The translations under genes and the position numbers were made by a program. 64,000 nt of DNA from Branchiostoma floridae (lineage: Eukaryota > Chordata > Leptocardii > Amphioxiformes > Branchiostomatidae), in contig NC_049982.1 of NCBI RefSeq assembly GCF_000003815.2, positions 25,671,508-25,735,507 of the forward strand, given 5' to 3'. The notes beneath the pieces are model-generated. The model was not told where the DNA came from, did no database searches, and saw nothing but the letters and a program-made list of their open reading frames with translations. Positions 23,162-34,800 of the stretch are shown one piece after another. Every line of letters starts with the position of its first letter. Within the stretch, counting starts at the first letter, position 1.

Positions 23162-26100
23162 ATGGCTGCCAGGAATTACAAAAAGGTGTTCTATGCAGGA
23201 GTGGTTCTGCTATCTCTGGCCGGGGTTCTGATGTTGGCCACTTCTTTGGGCACGGATTTCTGGATCCAGGCCGAGGTGAAACGTGATCTAGGAAATAATC
23301 AGACTCAGGACGGGACCATGAACATAGGACTATTCAAGGGATGCAAGACCTTTACTACTATACAGAACTGTGGATTTCAAGGTGAGCGTTTTCAATTGTG
23401 TGTTTGTCCGTTTAATAGCTGAGACCTGCTCTCAGCATTAGTCTGATTACGGTATGGGATTTTCATAGTGGCGGGATCTTTTCATGCTAAAAGCGTATTA
23501 TTGGAAAGTTTCCGTGAACGGTTCATGGGCCAATGAAGGGCGTTTGCTTGCAGTTGGTCCAAACTTCACCCGGGCACACCCTAGATAAACTATCAAAACC
23601 CGGTCCTATAGCGGCCCACCTTACTGACCGGCCTTCCTCAGCCCCTGCGCTAGCTGGGAGTGAGAGATTGTTAGTGTCCCACTGTATGTAGGTCAGCATT
23701 GCATACTACGAGAACACCGGCTGAAAAAAACAATCTGTCAGGCGAAAACTTTCTTGTGGTGTATAATTTCGCATGGATATGTCGTCAATATAATGTTTAC
23801 TAATAGCATAAGAATGATAATAACGTTACCAAATACAAAGCCGGAAACCCCATACGATCCACCCATAGCCTCTTGAAGTAACTAACTTTATGGCCTCCTT
23901 CGGTCAATATTGACCATCGTGAAATCCTAATTGATAGCCTCTCGAAGTATAACCGTTACTGCTTAACCGTAAACAAAAAGGTATGCTACTAAACCATAAA
24001 CAAAAACAAACGCTGCCAAGAAATATAACCTTCGCTCGAAGGTAACCCTATGTTCAATAAACTTCAACAATAACGTCAACGTTATGTTCAATGAAGTTCT
24101 TTATTTTATGCGCTATGCCCTTTGAATTCAATCCATCGGCACTTGTAACGTGGTTGGCGCTGGTTGTTTTATTGCCTGTTGAGGTTGCATTGTTTTTCTC
24201 AAGAATGGGAATGGCTTCGAAAGTCATGACACACAGACACAGCTACGTGACTTTCACCTGGACGTTGTAACGTTACAATAACTTACATATTATTATTAGG
24301 CACACACGGTATCACGAGGACATCTAGCGGCACTTATTATGAACTGCACCAGAAAATATCACATTCCACGGCTGGCGGGCGCGAGCGGACATGTCACAGG
24401 TTGTTGCTGTCAACTGCTCCGTCCAAACGTGAGATACCGACGTGACAGGCTCAGTGTCATATATCAAAACGCGCAAACCGAGTTGTTGAGGAGTTTAGGG
24501 AACGTTTATTTGTATCAAAATTCCTAACGGAGACACAGCTTTCGTCACCGACCGTTTCAACGACCTGTCAAACATGGCGTAAAGCTAATACTACACCAGG
24601 TGTTGTGAGCCGAGGATATCGTTTTTCCATACCGTGGGAGCGAGCTGGCCTGGTATAATCGGAGCAACACAAACAAAGGCACCCTCCTTCCAAGAACCGA
24701 GATGGCGGGGAGGACCAGGGACAGTTTACGGACCGTGTACAGGAACGTGTTGCTGGTCCTGACGGCGGCGATTGCGGCCTGCGGTGTCGGGTTGTTGTCG
24801 GCAGGAATGGCGACGGACCACTGGCTCCAGGCGCGGGTCTACCGGGACATCTCCGCCGTCATCGGGAACGGCTCGGACTCCGCCGGCTCTATGCATGTCG
24901 GGCTGTTCAGCGGCTGCAAGATGTTCAACTATGCATTCGGCTTGCGTGAGAAGTGTTTCTCAGGTAGCTCAAAATATTGCAATATGGCCACGCAATGTTC
25001 TACATTTTATGGATCTTGGCAAGCTTGTGTAAAAGTTAGAAGAGAGGAAGGATGAAGGGAGATGGAGGGAGAGAGAAGATTTCAAGAAGGTGGGAGGGAG
25101 CGACAGAGGGATGGACGGAGGAGGGAGGGAGGGAGAGGGGAGATAGGGGAAAGAAGGATGGACCTGGCAAGAGGAAGAGGAGGAGGATGGAAGGAGTGAT
25201 GGAGAGAGGGGGAATGGAAGGAAGAAGGGAAGGAGAGAGAGGGTCCAGACCAGGATACTTAAATAAATACTTTCGAATTTGCAGTTGATTTATTTCGAGT
25301 GCAAGGGAAAAGGTGTTTTCACTCTCACAACACTTGTTTTAGATTTGCTGTTTAGACATACCTGTAACGTTCAGTTTTCTCCAACCTCTTGGCTTTCAAC
25401 TTAATTCTTCACCCCAAATTTGTAGAGGCAGATTGGCCCAGATGGTAGCAGGTTGTGTACATGATGTGTGTGTCAGGGACTGAGGGAGGGACTCGATCTG
25501 GGTTACAAGTCCTGGGGCCACCTGTGTACTAGAAAAAAAACAAATTTTTCGATCCGCAGGATTTTTACACGAGTGGGCAGACCAAATATTAGAATAAAAA
25601 TTAAGATATTGGCATCTGCAATCCAGTAATAGGACTCAAAGGTTCACAAGAAAGTCGAAACACCAGGCATTTCAAACATTCAATTTTCAACTTTTAATGC
25701 ATTGCATTCCCCGTGGCAATGAATGGTTAGTGATTCCGCCTTGTGATGGATTGCATTAAATTTTGTCATTTGCGGGTTTGTAAAAAAACTCAAGCGTCAA
25801 GCCTCTGCTGACTGCCAGCACTAAAAGAACCCAACCCACCTACATTGTATTACATGCAAAATAAGGGTGACTTGGTGTGCTTTGCCGAAAATGCAAACCA
25901 TACTTGAAAATGTGTTTTTTTCAGTTGAGACTTGAGAATGACTTATAAGAAAAGAATCAGTTGCATTGACAACATCTAACATCCAGCATGATTCTCTTCA
26001 ACTTAGTACATAGCATGAGCATCCGAGGTGATACATACTCCATACATATGGAAACAAACATCCATGAACCAAGAAATTAATTTGTTATGCGTAAATTAAT

Positions 26101-27988
26101 GTGAAGCTGGATGAAGGAAGTATATATGCAGCCGTAGGCTATGGAGGTATTGTTTCAGTTCTGTGTATTTCTTGTGTCCGTAGTTATTTGAATATTTCAT
26201 AGTGACAGGATGTGAGGCAGAAGATGGTGTAACAGGAGACTGGCAGGATGGGAAGGTCACATTGGCCCGGGTTCAAAGTTGGTCCTGCAGGCTGACAGGA
26301 CGGTAAAGTTGGTTTAGCCTTGGTCCGCACTCCACAGTTGGTCCAGCAAGCTGCTAGAAAAACTCATAGACAAAAGAAGCAAAAGATTTTACAATGATGA
26401 GTTAAAAATTTACGAAAAAGAAATTGATGAAAACTTTAAATTTGAGATCTTTGATTTCTTGCTTCCATACAGTGACAGAAGAACAGGTGGGACTAAACAT
26501 AACTTACCAGCCCAGTCACCCCATGGTCGCAGCCACCATAGCCTTCAATGCTGGAGCCATCCTGATGGGACTCATAGCGGTCATCTTCTCGGCATACAAT
26601 GTCTTCACAAACCCCATAGAGACCTTCGCTGGGCCTATGGGTCTGTACATATGGAATGGTGTCAGTGGTGAGTACCACTAGTGTTGTAGTTGTTGTTGTG
26701 ACAATGTTCCACCCTCTGTGCTAAACTATGTTCTGTATACAGTGTTGTAAATGTAGTTGCTGTCTGTTACAGTAGTAGTTTGTTGTTACAGTGTTGCATT
26801 TTCAGTTCCAGTTGTGTTCTGTGTGCAGTGTTGTAATTTCAGCTGTAGTAGTTGTTGTTACAGTGTTGCACCTTCTGTTCTAGTTGTGTTCTGTGTGCAG
26901 TGTTGTAGATGCTGTAGTTGTTGTAAAAGTTTTCAAAATTTGTCGTCAGCTGTGTGTTATGCCTAGCCTGGTTACCAAACCCCAGCCCGATCTCAAGTAT
27001 CTATCGTGCAGGGGTCTGGGAGGATGGGATAGGAACTCTTCTCAATTTTGCACCTTATAGTGGGCAAAAAACCCCACCAATAGAACAACACAGGATCAGC
27101 AGGAGGTAATTACACCCCTGCCATGATTGGTTAAAGACGCCCAACTGTACTTTTTGAATCCATAACGTAGCTGATTCGCTACTGTGATAGCCTGCTGACC
27201 AACTGTGGTGTGTTGTAGCTGGCTACCTGTGGTGAGAGTGGTCATCAATCCTAGGTTCTCCTCCCACTGATCAACGGGCCTTCGAGAACCTTTCTACAGC
27301 CATGTTGCCAGACCCCAACACGAAAGATATATCTTGAGGTTGGGGTATGGAATCCAGGCTATGTTATGCCTGGTCTATGTACAGTGTTGTAGTAGAAATT
27401 AGTTGTTGTAATAGTGTTCCACCTCCTGATCTTGTATGCAGTGTTGTAAATGTTGTAGTTGATGTTGTAACAATGTTCTTCTGTTGCAGCTGTGTTATGC
27501 CTGGTCCTGTGTTGTAGATGTTGTAGCTTATGTTGTAACAGTGTTGTACCCTCTGCTGCAGCTGTGTTCTGCCTGGTGTGCCTGATCCTGTATGTAGTGT
27601 CGTAAATGCTGTAGTTGTTGTAACAGTGTTGTACCTTTCATTACAGCCGTGTTCTGCCTGGTTCTGTGTACAGTGTAGGTCATGTTGTAACTGTGTTGTA
27701 CCTTCCGTTACAGCTGTGTTCTGCCTGGTGTGCCTGATCCTGTACGCTGTGCTGTATCACCTGTACCTGAGTGGCAACAACCTCCTCACGCAGGCGGAGT
27801 TTGACAGCAAGTTCTACGTGGCGACCTCGGGGTTCGGCTACTCGTACTGGCTCGTCCTGGGCGCGCTCGCAGCATTCCTCACGAATGAGGGGCTGGTGTA
27901 CCTGTCTGGGAAACACATACGCTCCGTCTTCCAGAACAGAAGCGGGAGCATGAAGGAGCGGCCGAGCGAAGATGTTTTGATGTACTGA
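23162..27988 (+). CDS. Clarin, four-span membrane protein with alternative first exons
   Basis: Clarins are tetraspan proteins related to claudins; vertebrate CLRN1 and CLRN2 act in hair cells and photoreceptors. Exon 1a 23162-23381, exon 2 26473-26667, exon 3 27714-27988; GT/AG, phase 1 at both joins, 229 residues. Exon 1a gives span 1 (YAGVVLLSLAGVLMLATSLG), GTDFWIQA and the clarin signature GLFKGC. Exon 2 gives span 2 and FSAYNVFTNPIETFAGPMGLYIWN, close to human clarin-1 FMYNAFGKPFETLHGPLGLY. Exon 3 holds spans 3 and 4 (CLVCLILYAVLYHLYL and YWLVLGALAAFLTNEGLVYL) and ends DVLMY. Exon 1b (24702-24963) can replace exon 1a in the same phase, giving 243 residues. Intron 2 is largely a tandem array plus a MITE. 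I cannot assign CLRN1, 2 or 3. Confidence 0.88.
24702..24963 (+). CDS. Alternative clarin first exon (1b)
   Basis: Opens with ATG in GAGATGGCGG, encodes a hydrophobic span (VLLVLTAAIAACGVGLLSAG), ATDHWLQARVYRD and the signature GLFSGCK, and ends with donor CAG/GTAGCT in phase 1, the phase needed for exon 2 at 26473. Same architecture as exon 1a 1.3 kb upstream but with low protein identity, so an old duplicate. No second set of exons 2-3 lies between the two, which favours mutually exclusive first exons from separate promoters. Confidence 0.8.
25036..25252 (+). repeat. Purine-rich low-complexity tract
   Basis: More than 200 bases of almost pure GGA/GAA/GGGA immediately after clarin exon 1b. 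The open frame across it is a compositional effect. Confidence 0.85.
26690..27713 (+). repeat. Exon-edge-spanning tandem array in clarin intron 2
   Basis: Units of roughly 70-110 bp repeat GTTGTAACAGTGTTGTACC, TTCTGTTACAG and CTGTGTTCTGCCTGGTGTG, so each full unit includes the pyrimidine tract, AG acceptor and first bases of exon 3. The last unit is the real exon 3 start at 27714. Near-complete units begin around 27490, 27560 and 27645. A MITE (26964-27361) interrupts the array. Confidence 0.85.
26964..27361. mobile_element. TIR element with 9-bp target duplication inside the clarin array
   Basis: Starts TAGCCTGGTTACC and ends GGAATCCAGGCTA. TGTTATGCC flanks both sides (26955-26963 and 27362-27370) and is part of the surrounding array unit, so the element inserted after the array formed. 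Related short palindromes lie at 50181-50296 and 62720-62795. A Mutator-like origin is possible. Confidence 0.8.
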
Positions 27989-28207
27989 AAGTAACAAACA
28001 AACAAACATGGTCTTCCCCAAGACTTACAATAGGCGAAGGACATGTTTTGCTTGGAACTTAATGTGATAATCAATTATGGCATTGCCAAATTCAGTACTT
28101 GACTTTGACAATGAATGTAACATTTGTTGGTTTGGACACTAGTAGTGCCTAGTGGAACATAGGGCAGCAAGTTTTCTTGCTAGTTGTAGCAGGGTATGAA
28201 ATGGGTA

Positions 28208-28396
28208 TGTTTGGAGGGGTCGCTAGCCCTTTGACGTGCTTGAGGCACTTCAAACATGGGACCCCAATTTTCTGAAAGACGGGTGCAACCGAGATGCCCT
28301 ACCCAGGATTGAACCGGGTCTCCCAGTTACAAACTACTTAGAACAAGGAGCTCAACTGTGAGGCTGCTACCAGTTGTGCTACAGGGACATCCCCAT
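28208..28396 (-). mobile_element. tRNA-derived SINE remnant
   Basis: The minus strand reads TAGCACAACTGG (A-box-like) and about 70 bases later GGTTCAATCC (B-box-like, one base short), as expected of a tRNA-derived SINE head. It follows the clarin 3' end in antisense. Confidence 0.6.
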
Positions 28397-30734
28397 ATAT
28401 AACATTATTTTGCTAGTAAAAATCATACTACATGTCGTGTATTGATTTGAGCTAATGTTACCCTGCTTAACCTGTATCAAATTAGTAAATTTATCAACCA
28501 GAAGAAGGAATTCTGAATGTTAAGTTAAAAATCTTATGTACGACCAAATTAGTTCAATTTAAGAATTTACAGGTTGTGAAATGCTTTTTTAGCATGATAC
28601 AACTAGCCCATAGCGATTATCTTGATGTATTCATTTCATGAGGAAGCTGAAATTCTTTCCCACAGATTTGTCTTGCACTCGGTATATGATATTGTTATGA
28701 ATCATGTCACAAAAATGTTGTTAGAAAAAAGAAAGAACCCACATATATTACAATCTATTGCTTCAGCATGTTGTAAAACAGTTTGAAAGATTTGAAGTGT
28801 GACATCTGTTAGTGTAATGTTTGGCAAGTGTCAAAACTTGACACAAAAGTTTCTCGCCTAGATTAATATTGTGTAGGTTGTAGGTTGGTAAAAATGATTT
28901 GTATGTTTTGGTGTCACAAAAGAAAGCACAGTTGAACAGTTACAAGTGCCAGTAATGCGTTGAAGCACCCACTGTAGTGTTTATGTGTGCTAGACTTGAT
29001 CCTATGATACATTGGGAAACACAGTATATGTTGTTGCATGTTAGTTAGGAAAAAGTACATTAGTCAGAATGCATTAAATCAGAGGCATCTAGATTGAACA
29101 CAAATGGTTAAATTATACTAGACCAAGTGAATTATACTTTATAGGTTGAAATATATGAAGCCTGACGTGTGTGGCAAGTATGCTTAATTAGGACATTGCC
29201 GTAACTATAAGCAAAAATTCATAGAAAGATTCAGATGAACTGTGAATGGCAAGAAATATAATGCTATCTTTCTTTCCATTCAGTGTATGAGACAGCACTT
29301 TTACAAACAACCACCTTATGTTAACTACCATTGACTTGAAATTTGGAAAATCTTACCAACTTTCGAGTCAAATGACTGAAAATAGATGACAAAGACATCT
29401 GAATACATTTGTATAGACTGTGAGATGGACTTGACTACTGTTGGTTTCTTTCCAAATTTCTAGTTATTTGAAGGGACCAAAGTTTAAAGTTGTGTCAGAA
29501 ATCATTGGAATTATTATTATTAGATGTTCACCACAAGTTGAACCTATCAGAATATGTACATATCACCGTGTTAAAAACAAAAGAAACTGACTCATCTTCT
29601 CATCAATTCACTTTGTAACTCATGAAGATGTAAATGAGTAGAAAGCATTCCATGGTCTTATGAATAAAATCAGAGATTATCCATGAGACAGGCTTTGTTA
29701 TTTTGTTTCCTCCTACGTATCCACATGAAAGCCAGGTCGTTTAAAGAACTTCCAGGTCTATAGATTAAGATGGAATACTTGCAAGGTTCTGGTAGTCTTG
29801 CCTCAGTTTAGGAGCATTTGTCTAAGGGCCTGGAATGGGTCATGGGTAGGTTGGGAACCGGTTGGTCAAGTTTGACTCTGAACAATGCCACAAACGCTGT
29901 AAGTTTGCTGTTGAAACATACAATTGAATACTAGAAGTAAGCTTAGATCACTAGCCTTCATCCAAAGGAATGAACTAGGTTTCCTTGTAGCAGCCAATAG
30001 AATGATCCCATGGCCATACATGTGTGTGTGTGTAGCTCCATCTCATTTACAAATCATAAAAATGCAAAATATTCCATGGACATACATGTATTCTCCAATT
30101 GGTCAAACTGCAAATTGTCAACCTATCATTGGTTGAACAGCTAATAATGATGGACAGCCAGGATCAGCCCATTAATGTTCTAGGCTCTTTGGGTCATAAG
30201 CATAGCCTAACTTAGTCTTCATGTGGCCTAATGTGATTGCACTATACCTTACTTCAGTGTTACATTGCAAGCACAGAATAACAAAACTCAGACAACGTCA
30301 ACTGTTGCTTAGGTTCCTTTTATTATAATATATCAGGAACTGTGAGAATTGATGTCTTCGCAATTTCTTTTCAAACGCTAAATTTAGATAGGCCATGTAC
30401 CAAGGATTCTAACTTGAAGTGGCCTAACACACTGACTTGCCTTACCTAATCTTGCATCATTGAAGTGTTTTATTACAAAGACTGAAGAATTCAACATGTT
30501 CTCCAATAACTATTACGATCATGAATAAATGTATTTCAGCATTTTTTCTAACCATTTAGATTTGGGACCCAACATTCTATCTGTAAGAATTGGAATTCCC
30601 TTGACATATATCCTCACATAGAAGTTGATTTGTACATGTGCTGGTATTAGTTAATATGAAAACACATGCTGTATATATCTAGTGTGTAATGTATAAATTT
30701 GATGTTGCACACAGCGTGCGAAGTAATCGCTCGT

Positions 30735-30905
30735 AAGCTGGTTCACCGTTTGAATTGCACATGCGTGAGGTCAAAGGTTAAGGTCCCTAACTTGTTAACA
30801 GTTGTCCAGACTTGATCTGTTTATGTCTTAGGGGCTTTCAACTTTGACATATTCCCACAATAAATCAAACTTGTGTATGTGCAGTTCAAACTATCAACCA
30901 GCTTA
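30735..30905. mobile_element. Short TIR element (MITE)
   Basis: Left end AAGCTGGTTCACCGTTTGAA, continuing to TTGCACATGCG, is mirrored by a right end containing TATGTGCAGTTCAAAC and ending ACCAGCTTA. About 30-bp imperfect TIRs and 170 bp overall, non-coding. Confidence 0.65.
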
Positions 30906-31899
30906 TTGTGCCTACATGTAGAGGTTGGATACAGCCGGATATAACTGATAAAGCATACTTTGTATTCTAGACAAAATTGTTAAAGAGATGTTTTTAAAAT
31001 AATTCTGGAGGGTAAGGCGACAAACACGTAACAAGATAATATCAGCCAAAATCCAATTTGTAATGCTTCAAAACCTAAGAGACTTCTTCTTTCACAATTT
31101 GTGCATTCAATATTGTCATAATAGAAACGTAACACATCTCATTCTATACCTCTGTGCTTTACAGTCATGGACCTTACAGAATAAATCTAACCTATGGTAT
31201 CATTCTACCGGGTAACAGCATTTTATGGAAGAATACATTGTATAAGACACATGTTATGGGTAAAAATATTCCAATTTGCTATGCAACTATAGTTGCATGC
31301 CTGTGTGTGGTTGGGCCATGTATTTGGACGTAGAATTTTACATTCTGTTACAGAAATGGCCACATTTGATGAACTTCATTATACCTCAACATACATATGT
31401 TGAGGACAGTGTTGTAAGTTCTACAGCCATTACATGAGCTAAAGGACAGCGCACTTGCACTATTTCTATTCTGGAAAGAAGATTGAGATTAATAATTGTG
31501 AGGAAACTGCACATCAAACAAGGCAACATACTAAGGCTCCTATTGTAGTGTTTTGGTACCAAAACTGTAATAACCTCCCAGACAAACTTTTTCATTAATG
31601 TAACGACTTCTTAAAATATATTCAACTATATCACCTTTTACTTTTAACAAATTCCCCCCAAAACTGTTTTTAGGACATTCGTACAATACGACATTGCATT
31701 TGTATTCGTAGTGAGTATTACTGGGCAATGTGATAACTAAAGGTGGATTTAATCTAGTATGCAAAGAAATGACCAAACTATTCATTAATGTCATAGCTCC
31801 AATTCTACAATTGCGGCCTTTATAAGTGTTACCTGTTTGATAATGTACACCAGACAGATTGTATGTTAACCAGGTGCAGACATGACAATAGTGAAGTCC

Positions 31900-34800
31900 T
31901 TAGCGCCTGACAGTCGTCCATCCATCGTCATCTGTCTCGCTCCTCCACTTGTCCTTCTCTTTACGCACCCCGCCCTCCGGTTCGTCGCTCTTTTCTCTAC
32001 GGATGTCACGGTCCATTCCGCGGCTTGGTGGCCCGCGGTCGAACCCACGGGACGGAGTGCCGCGGTCATCACGATCGTACCCTCTGGACGGGAAGCTGCG
32101 ATCCTCGCGGTCGAAACCTCTCGAGGGCGGGCCTCGGTTATCCCGGTCGAATCCACGCGAGGGGCCGCGATCATCTCTGAAACGGTCGTCGCGATCCCTC
32201 CATTTATCTGGGCCCGGGCGGGGGGCACGTTCGTCTCGCCCGCCCCACCTCTCGCGATCAGGAGCCGGGGCTCTCTCTCCCCTGCGCCAGTTGAAGTCGT
32301 CATCTTGTGGTCTACTGTCGCGCTCATCTCGTGCTGGTGGCGCTCGTCGTTCGGGGGGGCCACGGTCGTCTCTCCTTGGTCCGTCACGGCGCCAGTCGTC
32401 ACGATCGTCCCGTCCTGGACCGTCTTGCCTCCAGCTGCGCTCGGGGCCACGATCGGGGCCACGATCAGGGCCACGATCAGGACCGCGCCGCCAGTCGCTG
32501 TCCTCGCGGGGGGCTGGTCTGCGGTCTGCGTCCCTCCAGCGCTCGTCTGGCGGACCTCTGCGATCCCGATCATCCGACAGAGGACGGCGTTCTCCGTCTT
32601 CAAAGCCAGGCCGCCTGTCGCGATCCATCGGCGGGCGCCTCTCCCAGTCGTCACGACGAGGGCCGCTGTCGTCGGGAGGGTAGCGACCGTCAGCGGGGGC
32701 CCTGTCTCGGATGCCCCCACCCTGTTCCCTATCACGCCAGCTGGAGCGGCCAGACGGTCTCCATGGCTGTTTCGCTGGAGAGGATTCCTCTGCTGGGGTT
32801 TCCATGTCTCTACTGCGGGGGGCATCGTCACCTCTGCAGAGATATAGCAACAGAATTGTCAGGAACCATGGGACTAACCTTTGACCTTTTAACATGATCA
32901 ACTTATCTGTATTTCTTGGTTTGACACTACCAATAAATGTAAGCCTACACATACTCAGCTTCTGCTTTCTGAAAATCTATCTTTATGACAAAGCTATGTA
33001 ATCAAGGTACAACTGAAATTATGACACAATATCACTCTAATCCTTCAGCCCTTGAGGCTAGCTTTTCTAAAACAAGAAAACAATAATATTAGCACTATAG
33101 AACACAATTTCGAAACCCTTCATACATGTTTCTCTTGATATCATAAGGTCAATGGACAAACACACATTGCCATGCTACTGTAAATCTTGAAATATTAGCA
33201 GTGCTTTCCCTTATGTTGTTCTAACCTTGACCCCTTCATCGCCAATTCATGCCACCAGCGAATTTGTATTTTCAATGCACTATTACTGCACTACAAAATT
33301 GTTTCAAATGTGAAATTACGTTCCTGTAAAAATAAATGAATCTATTTGAAGAAAGGTAAAAGCTTCTCACCTTCTTCTCCACGCCCCCTCATCCCTGCTC
33401 CCCAGCCCGTCCTTGGCGCGCCAGTCATCCCTGCCTCCGTCTTGGGCCCGCACTGGCTCCGCTTCCGTCTGAAGCTCCATTCTTCTCTTGGCTTCTCGCT
33501 CTTCTATCTCGCGCTCCCGTTGGCGCTGTTTCTCCGCAATGGCCTCCAGCTGCGCCAGTTTGGCCCGGTACGCTTCCTCCTCCTTTTCTCGCTTCTCCTG
33601 TTCTTCTGCCTCTTTCTGCTCGCGTTCTAAAAAACACACAAAAGACAAAAAATATAGGGGTGATTTCTAAAATTATTGAATTGATTATAAAAACAACTCG
33701 GGAAAAAAAAAAAAAAACATGCATCATTGCCCAACTCTGTTCGGAGGACATGCCAAACTACATACGAATGCGGCAAAGGGAACATACAGATACATGCGCA
33801 AACGTATGGGTTACATGGACAAAAACAATAGTCAACAAGATGGAGGCGGTCCGTACCGCGTATGAGCTCTTCGTCCCGCCGGCGCTGTTCTTCCTCCTCC
33901 TTCTCTTCCAGCCACTTGCGGCGACGCTCCTCTTTCCGCTGCTCTTTCCGCTGGGCAAGGCGTTTCTTTCGCTCTGTATTTAATTGGGCATTGAAGGCTG
34001 CAATCTTGTCCTGGACAGGAGAAAAGTTGCCCCAAAAGAGAATTTCAAATGTTGCAAATTGAGTATTTTTTGCTCTTCTCAACTTTTTTATCACTTCCGT
34101 GTACAGCAGTTTTGTTTTGTGTGTGTCTAATTTTTTGCCTGTGTATCTGCGTCTATTAGAATGCAGCAGAGTCACTGGTTTCTACATCCAAGCCAGATTA
34201 AGAACACTGACAGGAAGTTAGGTGAAAGGTCCCAGAAAAGGCTATCTCATTTCCTGTCTTCAAACAAATTTCTTGCTAATTTGCATGTTTGGTACCAGTA
34301 GGGAAAAATGCAGTCCAAGGAATTAGTGAGAACTTCAAAATAATGAATTTAATAGGACATTCAAAAAACTAAATACATTTTATGGAGATATGAGATCTTC
34401 GACTTCAAACATGCATCCTGAACTCACCTTGAAGACAGATTTGCGAGAGTCCTTGAGCATGTTGATGAACTTGTCCTTGTCGTCCATCATGCAGGCCATG
34501 CGGTGCTTGTGCTGCAGAGCGACCTCGCGCTCTTCTGTCAGGGTATGGATCTGGGGAGAGAACAGCGCGTTAGACCAGGTCTAGAAAGATACTATCTAGG
34601 ATTCATCCACTCTTTAGTCAGGGTAGTGATTTATTTGCAGAGCTCGAGCCAAATTTATCCTGTAAGGCCACAGCAAGTAAATTTTATGGATGACATCCTC
34701 TGCAGACTTCAACTTTAATACGAGAGTGCCAAAAACAATATTTCTGTATTTTCAAAATAAAGGCCATAAATGTTGTAACAATAACTGAATCAAAAGAGAA

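Larger units (their letters stand above)
27989..31899. other. Clarin and EIF3A convergent 3' regions
   Basis: No coding gene recognised. AATAAA at 29663-29668 is a candidate clarin polyadenylation signal. Contains a tRNA-derived SINE remnant, a CCAAT-rich repeat (about 30095-30165) and a short TIR element (30735-30905). Confidence 0.5.

Noticed and set aside
25052-25288. 78-codon Glu/Gly/Arg-rich plus-strand frame
   Set aside because: Entirely within the purine-rich simple tract after clarin exon 1b.
31866-32847. Two 321-codon open frames overlapping EIF3A exon 18, one on each strand
   Set aside because: They are other-frame and antisense reading of the Arg/Asp-rich, GC-biased tail. The frame ending [10 protein letters not shown] is the only one with homology.
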